Notes: generated by a model from the sequence alone, not told the origin. Shown: positions 10,201 through 20,198, counted from the stretch's first letter. The stretch: DNA of 64,000 bases from an uncultured Psychrosphaera sp. (GCF_947500655.1 NZ_CANMSK010000003.1:62001-126000), one strand, 5' to 3'. Numbers and translations are program-made.

Positions 10201-11325
10201 GACATTGTTGGTTTAATGGAAATTGAAAACGACGGGTTTGAAACCACCAGCACTATTGTTGAGTTAGTCAATAAGGTAAACGAAGCGCTTGGCGATACCA
10301 TTTATGCTTATGTAGACGCAGAAACCACAATTGGAACCGATGCAATTGCAGTTGGCTTGTTATACAAAACAGCAAACGTGACACCAGCGAGTTCTGTTTT
10401 ATTAAATACAGACAGTACATTTAATCGTCCACCAGTTGCACAAACATTTAGCATAACCGGCAGTGATGAAGAAATAACGGTCATTGTAAATCACTTCAAA
10501 TCAAAAAGTTGTAGCAGTGCTTCTGGTGATGATGCAGACCTAGGTGATGGTCAGAGTTGCTATAACGCAACACGTGTAACTCAAGCACAATTACTAATGG
10601 AATGGATCAGCACAAACGAAGAATTAAGTGTACAAGAAAACCTGTTAATAATGGGGGATTTAAACGCTTACGCAAAAGAAGATCCAATTACTGCTTTTGT
10701 AACAGGCGGTTACACTAACCTTATTGAAAAATTTGCAGGAGCTGAAGCATATTCTTATTCTTACAGTGGTTTATTGGGTTATTTAGATCACGCATTGGCA
10801 AGTCCCGCATTGGTTGAGAAAGTAATAGATGCAGGTGAATGGCATATTAATGCTGACGAACCTAGAGTACTGGACTACAACGTCGAATATAAATCAGACA
10901 CTCAAGTTGATGATTTTTATTCGGATGACGCTTACAGAATGTCAGATCACGACCCTGTTGTGATCAGCTTATTCTTTGAACCAACACCAGAGCCAGTTCT
11001 ATTAGGTGATTGGGATGGTGATAACGATGTAGATTGGAAAGATATTTTTCAGTTCTTTGCAGCTATCCATAAGCACCAAGATATTGATATGTCATTTGAT
11101 TTAAACAACGATGATAAAATTAACTTACGTGACGTCCGAGTTATGAGTAGTTTATGTACATATCGCAACTGTAGTGAACAAGACGTTAAAAAACATGGCT
11201 CTAATAAGTATGGTTCTAATAAACCCCACTCAAAGAGCCATAAGTCCAATTCAAAGCAAGATAATTCAAAGTCGCACGGCTTTGACAAATACAACTCAAA
11301 TCAAAAAAATTCGAATAAGCATTAA
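7270..11325 (+). CDS. Secreted multidomain nuclease: endonuclease I, two lamin-tail domains, ExeM/NucH-type nuclease, EF-hand dockerin-like module
   Basis: Predicted extracellular DNase of 1351 residues with a signal peptide (about residues 1-20, ending AQA). An endonuclease I domain carries NREHTWPKSH (131-140). An Asp/Thr-rich linker spans about 288-320. Two near-identical lamin-tail domains begin with ISEYVEGSSYNKALELYNP and ISEYIEGSSYNKALELYNP (about 327 and 494). An OB-fold-like region follows (about 670-860), then an endonuclease/exonuclease/phosphatase domain (about 928-1238) with LMEIEND, GDLNAY and MSDHDPV. Next are two EF-hand-like loops, DWDGDNDVDWKD and DLNNDDKINLRD, and a Lys/Ser/Asn/His-rich tail. 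ExeM and NucH relatives degrade extracellular DNA. Joining two different nuclease folds in one chain is notable. A Pho box lies upstream. Confidence 0.88.
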   Translation: MKIKYPMLLALLSMQSIAQAEDLEVITAPCFNCPDLSTIAIASEFNDSSYYETVIQAVSDNLTATEIHTSLNAVISEDHKVLTYSEVWSALTKTDEDPNNTDNVILLYSGISLPKLSNGSGTQSTDQDNWNREHTWPKSHGFSSDSYEAYTDIHHLRPTDISINSSRGNLDFDNSDNELAESPSNRVDSDSFEPRDEVKGDVARMAFYMDTRYNGADVTPDLQIVDRLTSTGEAALGRLCRLIEWHNGDPVDTTEETRNNRIYEFQGNRNPFIDHPEWVDILFTADACTDTPVDDTDPDEGNSDETDPVETDPDDTDTGGSTSSASLFISEYVEGSSYNKALELYNPTSSDIDLATDGYTLGRFSNGGTSATNISLSGVIAANSTFVIAHTSANDDIQAVADLLTGSLSHNGDDAYILYKGDDVVDSFGNVGEDPGSEWGEDDFATKDNTLRRNPTVISGDTIFDDAFAPELEWTGFGTDIVSGLGEHTIINPEIYISEYIEGSSYNKALELYNPAGSSVDLSANNYQLARFTNGSTTGTSIDLTGVIAGNDVFVIANSSAAEAILDVADQLSGNISHNGDDAYVLYKDGVVIDSFGRVGEDPGSEWGSDLQGTQNNTLVRKSSVTVGDTISDDEFTPSFEWDGFDSDTFDYLGFHNSSEGEDTTEPEIVEIGLCFDPATLISAIQGNTDISLVLDETHIIEGVVTGVFSELGGYFVQEQSADEDGDATTSEGIFVVNNEETYPTVGSVVRVVGVIEESYNKTQLVASNSLFDCGTDTVTETLLSLPFETADTPEALEGMLITLNNELTVSDNYSLGQYGEVTLSNGRLFNPTNLFLPNSDEAIALAEANTLNTIILDDNVNGSNPEDVIYPTGGLSADNTLRSGDSVSSVTGIMDYSFSAYRVLPTIDPVFVQSNPRTEAPELVPGNLTVASINVLNLFNGDGLGEGFPTSRGADTFVEYERQVAKTVSALVAMDADIVGLMEIENDGFETTSTIVELVNKVNEALGDTIYAYVDAETTIGTDAIAVGLLYKTANVTPASSVLLNTDSTFNRPPVAQTFSITGSDEEITVIVNHFKSKSCSSASGDDADLGDGQSCYNATRVTQAQLLMEWISTNEELSVQENLLIMGDLNAYAKEDPITAFVTGGYTNLIEKFAGAEAYSYSYSGLLGYLDHALASPALVEKVIDAGEWHINADEPRVLDYNVEYKSDTQVDDFYSDDAYRMSDHDPVVISLFFEPTPEPVLLGDWDGDNDVDWKDIFQFFAAIHKHQDIDMSFDLNNDDKINLRDVRVMSSLCTYRNCSEQDVKKHGSNKYGSNKPHSKSHKSNSKQDNSKSHGFDKYNSNQKNSNKH

Positions 11326-11358
11326 TCACGTTTATTCATTTTGAGTTATACAAATAAT

Positions 11359-11388
11359 AAAATGCCAGAGCTAGCTCTGGCATTTTTT
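11359..11388. terminator. Rho-independent terminator after the nuclease gene
   Basis: A perfect 22-base inverted repeat centred on CTAG (11362-11383) is followed by a T run and preceded by an A run, so it could act in both directions. Confidence 0.85.
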
Positions 11389-11393
11389 ATCTC

Positions 11394-11430
11394 ACAAAAA
11401 AACGCTAAAAGATTGCTCTTTTAGCGTTTC
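11394..11430 (-). terminator. Terminator of the valS transcript
   Basis: AACGCTAAAAGA and TCTTTTAGCGTT form a 12 bp stem with a 4-base loop. Read on the minus strand it ends in a run of seven T, 54 bases after the valS stop. Confidence 0.85.
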
Positions 11431-11483
11431 TTATTTACAACTAATGACTTAATTAGTTAACCATTAGTTGCTCAAAACCAGAG

Positions 11484-14345
11484 TTAAATCGCTTCTATTT
11501 CAGCGTATTGCTCTTTTAGCTTATCAACCGTTTGTTGGTATTCAGCCATTTTAGCTTGCTCTTTTTCAATAACAGCCGGTGGCGCATTACTTACAAACTT
11601 CTCGTTAGATAACTTACCAGATACACGTTGTAACTCTTGATTCGCTTTTTCCATTGCTTTAGTTAAACGCGATAACTCAGCGTCTTTATCGATTAAACCA
11701 GCCATTGGAATAAGTACATCCATTACGCCAACTAAACCTGATGCCGATGCTGGAGCTTTTTCACCGTCTGCTAATACATTAATTGTTTCTAATTTAGCTA
11801 ACGCCATTAAGAATGCTTTATTTGCAGTTAAACGCTCAAGATCTTGAGCTGACGCATTACGTAACAATACGTTAATTGGTTTGTTTGGCGACAAGTCCAT
11901 TTCACCACGGATATTACGGATAACTAAAATAAATTGTTTTAACCATTCAACATCGGCAACCGCTTGTTCATCAACCAAGTCTGCATTATACGTTGGGTAA
12001 GCATTTAACATTATGCTTTCAGCGTCTGCTGTTAGGCCAGTTAGAGGCTGTACACGTTGCCAAATCGTTTCTGTAATAAACGGCATAATTGGGTGCATTA
12101 AGCGTAATAACGATTCTAATACCACAACCAATGTTTTACGTGTTGCGCGTTGTTGTATTTCTGAACCTGTATTGATCACTGGTTTAGTTAGCTCTAAGTA
12201 CCAACCGCAGAATTCATTCCAAGTGAAGTCATATAAAGCATTAGCCGCTAAATCAAAGCGGTATGCATCCAAATGACCACGTACCATTTGAATAGTGTTT
12301 TGCATTTGCCCTTGGATCCAACGATCCGCTAATGAATATTCTAATTCAGCGTCTGTGGCTGTTTTGCCACAATCAAACTCTTCTGTATTCATTAATACGT
12401 AACGGCTAGCGTTCCATAATTTGTTACAGAAATTACGGTAACCTTCTAAACGTTTCATGTCCCAGCTAATGTCGCGGCCAGTTGAAGCAAGCGCTGCTAA
12501 GGTGAAACGTAATGCGTCTGTTCCGCTAGTTTCCATCCCATCGGGGAATTCTTTACGGGTACTTTTCTCAATTTTTGCAGCCAGTTTTGGTTGCATCATG
12601 TTGCCAGTACGTTTTGCTACTAAGGTTTCTAATTCAATACCGTCAATAATATCTAATGGGTCAATTACGTTACCCTTAGATTTAGACATTTTATCACCGT
12701 TTTCGTCACGGATAAGGCCTGTAACGTAAACCGTTTTAAATGGTACTTGTGGTTTGCCTTCTTCATCTTTAATAAAGTGCATGGTCATCATGATCATACG
12801 CGCAACCCAGAAGAAGATAATGTCAAAACCCGTTACCAATACATCGGTTGGGTGGAATTTTTTCAAATCTTCTAAATTATCAGGCCAGCCTAATGTCGAG
12901 AACGTCCAAAGTGCCGATGAGAACCAAGTATCTAATACGTCTTCATCTTGACGAAGTTTTACATCGTCAGCTAAACCATTAGCCGAGCGAACCTCGCTTT
13001 CGCTGTTGCCTACGTATACTTTGCCATTTTCGTCATACCAAGCTGGAATTCTGTGTCCCCACCAAAGTTGACGAGAAATACACCAGTCTTGCAAATCACG
13101 CATCCAAGCAAAGTACATATTTTCGTACTGCTTTGGCACAAATTTAATGTCGCCATTTTCAACCGCTTCCGTTGCAACTTTCGCCATTGACTCAACACGC
13201 ACATACCATTGGTCTGTCAGCATAGGTTCAATAACAACACCACCACGGTCACCATAAGGAACCGTTAATTCGTGCTCTTTAATTTCCTCTAAGTTTCCAC
13301 TCTCATCCATTGCAGCAACAACGGCTTTACGTGCAGAAAAGCGTTCTAAACCTTGGAACTGTTCAGGTAAGTCAGTTGAATACACATCGCTTTCTTCACC
13401 GTTCGTATTAAATACCTGTGCTTCTGTACGAATGTGTCCAACAAAATCTAATACGTTGATCATAGGTAAGTTATTACGTTTACCTACTTCGTAGTCGTTA
13501 AAGTCGTGTGCTGGTGTGATTTTTACACAACCGGTTCCTTTTTCCATGTCGGCATGTTCATCACCAACAATAGGAATTAAACGACCAACCAATGGCAATA
13601 CAACTGATTTACCAATTAAGTCTTTATAACGTGGATCTTCTGGATTTACCGCAACAGCTGTATCACCTAATAAGGTTTCAGGACGGGTAGTAGCAACAAC
13701 TAAGTAGTTTTTACCGTCTGCCGTTTTTTGGCCATCAGCCAACGGATAACGGAAATGCCACATGTGGCCTTTTTTGTCTTTGTTCTCAACTTCTAAATCA
13801 GAAATAGCGGTTTGCAGTTTAGGGTCCCAGTTAACCAAACGCTTACCACGATAAATTAAATCGTCGTTGTATAAATCAACAAATACTTTTTCTACGGCTT
13901 TTGATAAACCTGGATCCATTGTGAAACGTTCACGTTCCCAATCTACCGAGTTACCTAAACGGCGCATTTGTTTGGTGATTGTGCCACCAGATTCGGCTTT
14001 CCAATCCCAAATTTTTTCAATGAATTTTTCACGGCCTAAATCTTTACGAGTGACATCACCTTCTGCAGCTAACTGACGCTCTACAACCATTTGTGTTGCG
14101 ATACCAGCGTGGTCAGTACCTACTTGCCACAATGTATTGTAACCATCCATACGTTTGTAACGCGTTAGAGTGTCCATGATTGTGTGTTGGAACGCGTGTC
14201 CCATGTGCAAACTACCAGTGACATTTGGTGGTGGAATGACGATGCTATAACTGTCCCCTTTACCTGAAGGTTTAAAATGACCTTTAGATTCCCATTCTTC
14301 ATACAAAGATTGTTCGATATCGGTTGGGTTATACGTTGTTTCCAT
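11484..14345 (-). CDS. valS: Valyl-tRNA synthetase
   Basis: Class I aminoacyl-tRNA synthetase that charges tRNA-Val and edits Thr mischarging. The HIGH motif appears as HMGH (47-50) after PPPNVTGS, and KMSKS lies at 552-556. A large editing domain sits between the halves of the catalytic domain. An anticodon-binding domain and a C-terminal coiled-coil tRNA arm (about residues 885-950) follow. Length 953 (E. coli 951). holC and pepA lie upstream on the same strand, the usual pepA-holC-valS order. Confidence 0.97.
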   Translation of the reverse strand: METTYNPTDIEQSLYEEWESKGHFKPSGKGDSYSIVIPPPNVTGSLHMGHAFQHTIMDTLTRYKRMDGYNTLWQVGTDHAGIATQMVVERQLAAEGDVTRKDLGREKFIEKIWDWKAESGGTITKQMRRLGNSVDWERERFTMDPGLSKAVEKVFVDLYNDDLIYRGKRLVNWDPKLQTAISDLEVENKDKKGHMWHFRYPLADGQKTADGKNYLVVATTRPETLLGDTAVAVNPEDPRYKDLIGKSVVLPLVGRLIPIVGDEHADMEKGTGCVKITPAHDFNDYEVGKRNNLPMINVLDFVGHIRTEAQVFNTNGEESDVYSTDLPEQFQGLERFSARKAVVAAMDESGNLEEIKEHELTVPYGDRGGVVIEPMLTDQWYVRVESMAKVATEAVENGDIKFVPKQYENMYFAWMRDLQDWCISRQLWWGHRIPAWYDENGKVYVGNSESEVRSANGLADDVKLRQDEDVLDTWFSSALWTFSTLGWPDNLEDLKKFHPTDVLVTGFDIIFFWVARMIMMTMHFIKDEEGKPQVPFKTVYVTGLIRDENGDKMSKSKGNVIDPLDIIDGIELETLVAKRTGNMMQPKLAAKIEKSTRKEFPDGMETSGTDALRFTLAALASTGRDISWDMKRLEGYRNFCNKLWNASRYVLMNTEEFDCGKTATDAELEYSLADRWIQGQMQNTIQMVRGHLDAYRFDLAANALYDFTWNEFCGWYLELTKPVINTGSEIQQRATRKTLVVVLESLLRLMHPIMPFITETIWQRVQPLTGLTADAESIMLNAYPTYNADLVDEQAVADVEWLKQFILVIRNIRGEMDLSPNKPINVLLRNASAQDLERLTANKAFLMALAKLETINVLADGEKAPASASGLVGVMDVLIPMAGLIDKDAELSRLTKAMEKANQELQRVSGKLSNEKFVSNAPPAVIEKEQAKMAEYQQTVDKLKEQYAEIEAI

Positions 14346-14434
14346 GATGGTTTTAGCCTTGAATTTCTGTAAAGATTAATTTGATATTTTTTCTATCGAC
14401 AAACGTTATTTAAACTTAGTTAATAAAACGTCGC

Positions 14435-14908
14435 TTAAACGATTGAATCTGGAATTTGGTTGGTTGTTAAATTAAAGCCCGCTTGCTTCAGCAATTTATA
14501 ACGCTCTCTTGCTGCTGCTTTACCGGCTTCATCGTTTGGCACAAAATCATGCCATTCATTAACACCTTTTAATTTTGCTACATAGTCAGGCAGCTTTTGA
14601 CATATGTTAACAAAACAGCCACGCCTTTGCTGACTTGGTTCCCAATTTATTTCAACGGGTGAACCATAATGAGGGCCTTCACCAGGCAAGTTATGCGGAA
14701 TAAACCTATCCGCTTCAAACTGCCATAACCAATCATCAACTATGTGAGCTTGATCTTGGTTCTCGACCCCAATTAATAGCTTTTTATTTTGGCGATATAA
14801 ATCTGCCGCTAACACGCAAGCATAATGAATGTGCGCCGTTACATTTGCCTCTTTGGCGTGAGCAGGCGCTTGTTGTTGTTCTGATAATATCCAGAAAATT
14901 GCATTCAT
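14435..14908 (-). CDS. holC: DNA polymerase III chi subunit
   Basis: Clamp-loader accessory subunit that links the psi subunit to single-stranded DNA-binding protein. The 157-residue protein has the chi pattern: an N-terminal ACVLAADLYRQNKKLLI helix-strand, DDWLWQF, RFIPHNL and a PVEINW strand. E. coli HolC is 147 long. It lies between pepA and valS, as in E. coli, and is 89 bases from valS. Confidence 0.93.
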   Translation of the reverse strand: MNAIFWILSEQQQAPAHAKEANVTAHIHYACVLAADLYRQNKKLLIGVENQDQAHIVDDWLWQFEADRFIPHNLPGEGPHYGSPVEINWEPSQQRRGCFVNICQKLPDYVAKLKGVNEWHDFVPNDEAGKAAARERYKLLKQAGFNLTTNQIPDSIV

Positions 14909-14956
14909 TGATTATATTCTATTTGTTAATTTACTATATTTAATACGTTATCAGCT

Positions 14957-16465
14957 CTAGTTCTGCTCAACTGAAATACCAGCACGGTTCATTAAGAACT
15001 GCGTTAACATTGGAACAGGACGGCCAGTTGCGCCTTTTTTAGCACCACCGCTTACCCATGATGTGCCCGCAATATCTAAATGCGCCCAGTTATACTTTTT
15101 AGTAAATCTAGATAAGAAACAAGCTGCGGTAATTGTACCAGCATCACGTCCACCTAAGTTACTAAAGTCAGCAAATGGACTGTCTAATTGATCTTGGTAT
15201 TCATCCCATAAAGGTAAACGCCATGCTCTGTCGCCACTTTGCTCTGATGCATTTAACAGCTCATGGGCTAATGGATTATGTGAACTTAATAAACCAGATG
15301 CATGTTTACCCAAAGCAACTACGCAAGCGCCAGTTAATGTTGCAATATCAATAACCAATTCAGGGTCAAAACGTTCTACATAAGTTAATGCGTCACATAA
15401 TACCAAACGCCCTTCTGCATCGGTATTTAAAACTTCTACCGTTTTTCCAGACATAGTCGTTAATACATCACCAGGGCGATACGCTTTACTGCCAGTCATG
15501 TTTTCACAACCAGCTAACACACCAATCACATTAATTGGTAAGTCTAGTTCTGCTAAAGAACGCATTGTGCCTAATACACCGGCAGCTCCACCCATGTCGT
15601 ATTTCATTTCATCCATGCCAGCAGCAGGTTTAATTGAAATACCACCTGAGTCAAAGGTTAATCCTTTACCAACTAAAACGATTGGCGCTTCGTCCGTTTT
15701 GCCACCATTGTAATTAATGATGGTCATAATTGATTCGTTGTCACTACCACGACCAACTGCTAGATAAGAATTCATGCCTAATTTAGCCATTTCTTCTTCA
15801 CCAACCGTTTGCACAGTTACTTTATCGTAAGACTCTAACGATTTACCTTGCTCAGCTAAGTAAGCTGGATTACAAATATTTGGTGGCATATTAGCTACGT
15901 CACGACACATTTTTGCGCCATTTGAAATTGCTAAGCTGTGCTCAATCGCACTTTCGCCTAAAGGTAACTCACGTCGTGTAGGTACGTTAAATACCATTTT
16001 ACGTAATGGACGACGAGCTTCGTCTTTTTTACTTTTTAATGCGTCAAAACTGTAAAGACTATCTAACGTTGCTTCTACCGCTTGTCTTACTTTCCAATAG
16101 GTATCACGACCTTTAACATGCATTTCTGTCAAAAAACATACCGACTCCATTGAGCCTGTATCGTTTAATGTGTCGATAGTTTTTTTAATAATTTGGCGAT
16201 ATTGACGTTCATTTAGTTCACGTTCTTTACCACAACCAACAAGTAACACACGTTCACTCAGTACATTTGGTACATGATGTAATAACAATACTTGGCCGGG
16301 TTTGCCTTCTAAATCGCCTCTGCGTAATAAATTACTAATATAACCATCACTGATCTGGTCTAACTGTTCCGCTATCGGAGAGAGTCTGCGAGGTTCATAA
16401 ACGCCAACAACTATGCAAGCGCTACGCTGTTTTTCTGGACTTCCACTTTTAACACTAAATTCCAT
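14957..16465 (-). CDS. pepA: Leucyl aminopeptidase PepA
   Basis: Hexameric M17 metallo-aminopeptidase. In E. coli it is also a DNA-binding protein for XerCD recombination at cer and for carAB control. The metal-binding segments [15 protein letters not shown] and [10 protein letters not shown] are intact. Length 502 (E. coli 503). The ATG at 16465 has a GGAG site in the preceding dozen bases. The upstream 247-base region is shared with divergent lptF. Confidence 0.97.
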   Translation of the reverse strand: MEFSVKSGSPEKQRSACIVVGVYEPRRLSPIAEQLDQISDGYISNLLRRGDLEGKPGQVLLLHHVPNVLSERVLLVGCGKERELNERQYRQIIKKTIDTLNDTGSMESVCFLTEMHVKGRDTYWKVRQAVEATLDSLYSFDALKSKKDEARRPLRKMVFNVPTRRELPLGESAIEHSLAISNGAKMCRDVANMPPNICNPAYLAEQGKSLESYDKVTVQTVGEEEMAKLGMNSYLAVGRGSDNESIMTIINYNGGKTDEAPIVLVGKGLTFDSGGISIKPAAGMDEMKYDMGGAAGVLGTMRSLAELDLPINVIGVLAGCENMTGSKAYRPGDVLTTMSGKTVEVLNTDAEGRLVLCDALTYVERFDPELVIDIATLTGACVVALGKHASGLLSSHNPLAHELLNASEQSGDRAWRLPLWDEYQDQLDSPFADFSNLGGRDAGTITAACFLSRFTKKYNWAHLDIAGTSWVSGGAKKGATGRPVPMLTQFLMNRAGISVEQN

Positions 16466-16712
16466 GATTTCTCCAATCGCATTTATTTTTATTATTTTTG
16501 TTTAAGCTATTCTTATTTTTTTGAAATTTTTATCGGCGATTCATCAATTTACCATTATAATAATTTCTATGCCTGTTATGATTAGGCCGCCCCAATTATA
16601 AGTAACTTACTTTAAGTTCAAGTATTACAAAATAGTTTTCTTATGAAAACAAGAAGTTTACTTATTAATTGGCATTATTCCAGTAAAAGTATACGTTTTC
16701 TAAGGTTTATTT

Positions 16713-17816
16713 GTGATAATTCTGCGTTATTTAACCGCTGAAGTATTTAAGTCGCAGTTTGCGGTTTTTCTAGTCTTCATGAGCATTTTTCTCAGTCAGA
16801 CATTTGTTAAAATATTAGCCGACGCTTCAGAGGGTAAAATCCCCGGTTATCTTGTTGCGTCCATTATTGGTCTGCGCTTCCCACAACTTGCTGCAGTTAT
16901 ACTGCCTTTAAGTGTTTTTCTTGGCGTAATGCTCGCTTACGGACGACTTTATAGCGATCATGAAATGAGCGTATTAAAAGCGTGTGGTGTATCTGAATGG
17001 TACCTTACTCGCATTACGTTAATTTATGCCTTTATCTTAGCTTTTGTTGCAGGCACTGTAACTTTATATATATCACCTTTATCAGCTGAATATGAATATC
17101 AAGTAAAAGAAGAAGCTGCCTCTGAAGGTGTATTATCAACCTTGAATTCTGGCCGCTTTCAAAAAGCCGGCAGCGGTAATTCCGTGGTATTTATCCATGA
17201 TATAGAACGTAAAACCTCCATTATGAAGAAAGTATTTGTTGCCAAAACTAACGACGATGGCGTTGATAATGTTGTATATTCTGACACAGGTCTGGTTGTT
17301 GAATATGATAATGGCAAGCAAGACTTAGTGCTATCCCAAGGCCATAGGTATTACACAGGCAAAGACAATAAATCACAACGACTCACCTTTTCTGAATACC
17401 AAATTCAATTACAAGATAAGGCCGTTGAAAAACGCAGTCGTAATTATGCGGCATTACCGACTTTAGAACTTGCTCAATCTGATGAGTTAGAAGCTATTGC
17501 CGAATTTCAATGGCGTATAGCCATTCCACTTTCTATTCCAATTTTAGCTATGATAGCTGTGCCATTAGCTTCAGTAAATCCAAGACAAGGCCGCTTTGGT
17601 AAAATACTGCCAGGACTCGGATTATTCTTTGCTTATTATATTTTATTAGTATTAGCTAAATCTGCGATTGAAGATGGTAATTTACCCCCTCATATTGGTT
17701 TGTGGTGGATTCATTTACTCGGTTTAGTTACTGCAACCTTGCTCTTAATTCAAGACCGAAGCGCAGGCGGTTTAATTAGACAAAAATGGCTACAACTAAC
17801 AAGGAAAGGTGACTGA
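16713..17816 (+). CDS. lptF: LPS export ABC transporter permease LptF
   Basis: Inner-membrane half of the LptB2FG transporter that lifts lipopolysaccharide onto the LptC-A-D bridge. Two membrane segments lie before residue 105, a periplasmic beta-jellyroll spans about 130-265, and three further segments end the protein. The first is a GTG start, and the sequence opens MIILRYLTAEVFKSQ, typical of the family. Two bases separate its stop from lptG, so the pair is an operon. Length 367 (E. coli 366). Confidence 0.96.
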   Translation: MIILRYLTAEVFKSQFAVFLVFMSIFLSQTFVKILADASEGKIPGYLVASIIGLRFPQLAAVILPLSVFLGVMLAYGRLYSDHEMSVLKACGVSEWYLTRITLIYAFILAFVAGTVTLYISPLSAEYEYQVKEEAASEGVLSTLNSGRFQKAGSGNSVVFIHDIERKTSIMKKVFVAKTNDDGVDNVVYSDTGLVVEYDNGKQDLVLSQGHRYYTGKDNKSQRLTFSEYQIQLQDKAVEKRSRNYAALPTLELAQSDELEAIAEFQWRIAIPLSIPILAMIAVPLASVNPRQGRFGKILPGLGLFFAYYILLVLAKSAIEDGNLPPHIGLWWIHLLGLVTATLLLIQDRSAGGLIRQKWLQLTRKGD

Positions 17817-17818
17817 TC

Positions 17819-18895
17819 ATGTTTGGCATGTCTATGATTGACCGTTACATAGGTCGCACTGTATTAAGCTCAATTGGCGTGACCTTAGTTGTACTTACTG
17901 GCATTAGTTCTCTGTTTCGATTTATTGATCAAATTATGTATATTGGCCGTGGCGACTTTACCTTTTTAACCGCTGTAATATTTACCTTCTATTCCGTACC
18001 ACAAGACTTAGAAATGTTTTTTCCTATGGCTGCCATGATCGGTGGTCTTGTTGCTTTGGGAGCAATGGCAACTAATTCAGAATTAATTGTTATGCAAGCT
18101 GTTGGCATGTCTAAGGCAAATATTGTAACTGCGGTATTGAAGTCCAGCACCATTTTAATATTGATCATGATGGTATTTTCAGAATGGGGTGTACCGTACG
18201 CAACACAATCAGCCAAAGAGATTAAAACCCAAGCGGTTTCTGGTGGTCAATTATACTCTGCCGAACAAGGCCTGTGGGCAAAAGATGCTGATGCGTTTAT
18301 CAATATAAAAGAAGTTACCGAAGACGGTGAATTAATTAATGTAACTGTTTTTGATTTTGATGAAGAATTAAAACTTACCCAACAAATAAATGCTAAGTCT
18401 GCTCAAATCAGCAACGGTAACTGGCTGTTAAATGACGTTGTTATTAAACACTGGAACAGCAATAAAATAGAAATAACAAAGATAGATTTACTACCTTGGC
18501 CAACAGATTTATCGCCAGAAAAATTAGGCGTAGTGTCTGTAAAACCAGAGCGTATGGCTGTATCTGACTTAGTTGACTATTTAAGTTATTTAAATAAAAA
18601 CGAGCAAAGCGCTAGCCGCTATGAACTCGCTTTGTGGCGGAAAATATTCCAACCATTTAACATTGCAGTGATGCTGTTATTAGCTTTATCTTTTATTTTT
18701 GGACCACTGAGAAGTGTGACTATGGGCGCAAGAGTTATATTGGGGATACTGACAGGATTTTCGTTTTTCTTGTTTGATAAAATATTTGGATCGGTTTCTT
18801 TAATTTATGAAGTGCCAACTGTGATTGGGGCATTCACCCCAACCTTAATATTTAGCTTAATCGCAGCGCGCTTGTTGACTAAAAAACAGAAATAG
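17819..18895 (+). CDS. lptG: LPS export ABC transporter permease LptG
   Basis: Partner of LptF, with the same six-segment and periplasmic jellyroll plan. The sequence begins MIDRYIGRTVLSSIG after a short leader and includes the FPMAAMIGGLVALGAMATNSELIVMQAVGMS coupling-helix region (about residues 63-95). Length 358 (E. coli 360). No clear terminator follows in the 47 bases before the convergent RDD gene. Confidence 0.96.
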   Translation: MFGMSMIDRYIGRTVLSSIGVTLVVLTGISSLFRFIDQIMYIGRGDFTFLTAVIFTFYSVPQDLEMFFPMAAMIGGLVALGAMATNSELIVMQAVGMSKANIVTAVLKSSTILILIMMVFSEWGVPYATQSAKEIKTQAVSGGQLYSAEQGLWAKDADAFINIKEVTEDGELINVTVFDFDEELKLTQQINAKSAQISNGNWLLNDVVIKHWNSNKIEITKIDLLPWPTDLSPEKLGVVSVKPERMAVSDLVDYLSYLNKNEQSASRYELALWRKIFQPFNIAVMLLLALSFIFGPLRSVTMGARVILGILTGFSFFLFDKIFGSVSLIYEVPTVIGAFTPTLIFSLIAARLLTKKQK

Positions 18896-18942
18896 CAAAG
18901 CTGTAAGCAAGAAAGTGTAGTGCGTTAAATATGTATAAGCTT

Positions 18943-19461
18943 TTATTTATCGCTATTTTTTTGTAAAGGCTCTTCTATTCCGCGTAAATACACTTGTCTA
19001 TTTGCTTCTTTAGTCAACACCACCATTTCAGTATTGGTCAATCTATCTTGTAATGACAATTTAGTTTTAGGCATCAACAATACTAAGATATTACCTAAAC
19101 CAAACAACGCGAATAAAGCTCTTTTTGCAGCACGAATAAACGAAACTGGCTCGTCGTTAGTACTTTGAATTTTCACGCGCCACGCTCTCATTCCTAGCGT
19201 TTGACCACCATCATACCAAAACCAAGCGTAAAACCCCCAAATCACAGCAATCGTTTCAACTTTAAACCACCATTGCTGATTTAAATACGCAGAGTGATCT
19301 TGGTAACCCGTCAACGTAAACAGATCAAACGACACTAAGATAAACAAGACACCTAAATTGATAATACTAAGCAACATAGTTAAGGCAATAACCGCCAACA
19401 AGTCATAAACAATAACCGCTAAACGTTTAAAAAAACCAGCACGAGGGAAAACTTCAGACAT
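18943..19461 (-). CDS. RDD family membrane protein
   Basis: A 172-residue membrane protein. It begins with a basic segment, AGFFKRLAVIVYD, followed by three predicted membrane segments: about residues 18-41, 65-85 and 110-130. GGQTLGMRAWRVKI is the characteristic motif after the second segment. RDD proteins are mostly of unknown function, and some are linked to ion or pH balance. It is convergent with lptG, a placement seen in several gammaproteobacteria. Confidence 0.88.
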   Translation of the reverse strand: MSEVFPRAGFFKRLAVIVYDLLAVIALTMLLSIINLGVLFILVSFDLFTLTGYQDHSAYLNQQWWFKVETIAVIWGFYAWFWYDGGQTLGMRAWRVKIQSTNDEPVSFIRAAKRALFALFGLGNILVLLMPKTKLSLQDRLTNTEMVVLTKEANRQVYLRGIEEPLQKNSDK

Positions 19462-19604
19462 AAATTTCTATTCGTTTCATTAAATAAACAATAATTGCCA
19501 GCTAGTCTAACAACAAAACCGTCAAATCCAAACAACATAGAGCGCCTTGATTTAGCAATTTGCACAATATATAAACACTCAAGAGCCATATATTGATAAA
19601 TCAC

Positions 19605-19632
19605 TTGCAAGCAACCAAAGCGTGGTTATAAT
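19605..19632 (+). promoter_or_regulatory. sigma70 promoter of tRNA-Leu
   Basis: TTGCAA (19605-19610) and TATAAT (19627-19632) are separated by 16 bases. A CG-containing stretch lies between the -10 and the tRNA start at 19652, as is usual for stable RNA genes. Confidence 0.8.
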
Positions 19633-19651
19633 TCGTCTCGCTAAATGTAGC

Positions 19652-19736
19652 GCCGGTGTGATGGAATTGGTAGACATAGGGGATTCAAAATCCCCCGCAG
19701 AAATGCGTGGCGGTTCGAGTCCGCCCACCGGTACCA
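19652..19736 (+). tRNA. leuX: tRNA-Leu (anticodon CAA)
   Basis: An 85-base cloverleaf with a long variable arm. The acceptor strands are GCCGGTG and CACCGGT, with a G-T first pair also found in other bacterial tRNA-Leu. The anticodon stem is GGGGA/TCCCC with CAA at 19686-19688. The variable arm is CGCAGAAATGCG, the T arm is GGCGG-TTCGAGT-CCGCC, and CCA is encoded. It reads UUG codons. Confidence 0.95.
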
Positions 19737-19760
19737 TTTACTTTTATATTATTTATATTA

Positions 19761-19821
19761 GTAAATAAAACAACCGACTTTCTTTAATTGGAACTGTCGG
19801 TTTTTTTATGTCTGTAATTTA
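19761..19821 (+). repeat. Direct repeat, left copy (tRNA-Leu terminator block)
   Basis: GTAAATAAAA, then CCGACTTTCTT, a loop, TGTCGGTTTTTTTATG and TAATTTA. The same order and wording recur at 24016-24075, on the far side of the accessory genes, with a diverged hairpin loop. Confidence 0.6.
19774..19807 (+). terminator. Terminator of tRNA-Leu
   Basis: CCGAC ... GTCGG hairpin followed by seven T, 37 bases after the CCA end. Confidence 0.8.
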
Positions 19822-19828
19822 ATAAAAT

Positions 19829-19931
19829 CCTAGTGATATAATTGGTAGACATAGGGGATCCGCTTTTTATAAGAGCCACCCCGCAGAAATGCGTGGCGGT
19901 TCCCAATTTCAAAGAGCGCCCACCGGTACCA
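19829..19931 (+). pseudogene. Remodelled tRNA-Leu copy 1
   Basis: It keeps the D-arm text AATTGGTAGACATAGGGGAT, the variable arm CGCAGAAATGCG, GGCGGTTC and the 3' end CGCCCACCGGTACCA of the functional tRNA. The 5' acceptor strand is lost. The anticodon loop is replaced by CGCTTTTTATAAGAGC, and CCAATTTCAAAGAG is inserted in the T loop. It cannot fold as a cloverleaf. A terminator follows. Confidence 0.85.
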
Positions 19932-19959
19932 TTTATTCTTTAGAATGAATGAGAGATAA

Positions 19960-19992
19960 CCGACTAACTCAATTTGAGGTGTCGGTTTTTTT
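19960..19992 (+). terminator. Terminator of tRNA-like unit 1
   Basis: CCGAC-taa-CTC-aattt-GAG-gt-GTCGG followed by seven T. This version differs from the terminator of the functional tRNA and is shared by all three units. Confidence 0.75.
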
Positions 19993-20013
19993 ATGCCTGA
20001 AATTCAGCAACTT

Positions 20014-20113
20014 TAGCATAGAATTGGTAGACATAGAGGATTCGCTTTTCATAAGAGCCGCCCCGCAGAAATGCATGGCGGTTCCCAATTTCAAAGAGCG
20101 CCCACCGGTACCA
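20014..20113 (+). pseudogene. Remodelled tRNA-Leu copy 2
   Basis: Same insertions at the same two sites as copy 1. GAGCCGCC (about 20054-20061) is fully complementary, allowing one G-T pair, to GGCGGTTC 14 bases later. AATTGG pairs with CCAATT directly after that strand, so a long hairpin replaces the cloverleaf. Confidence 0.85.
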
Positions 20114-20141
20114 TTTATTCTTTAGAGTGAATGAGAGATAA

Positions 20142-20174
20142 CCGACTAACTCAATTTGAGGTGTCGGTTTTTTT
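20142..20174 (+). terminator. Terminator of tRNA-like unit 2
   Basis: Same hairpin and T run as unit 1. Confidence 0.75.
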
Positions 20175-20198
20175 ATGCCTGAAATTCAGCAACTTTGT

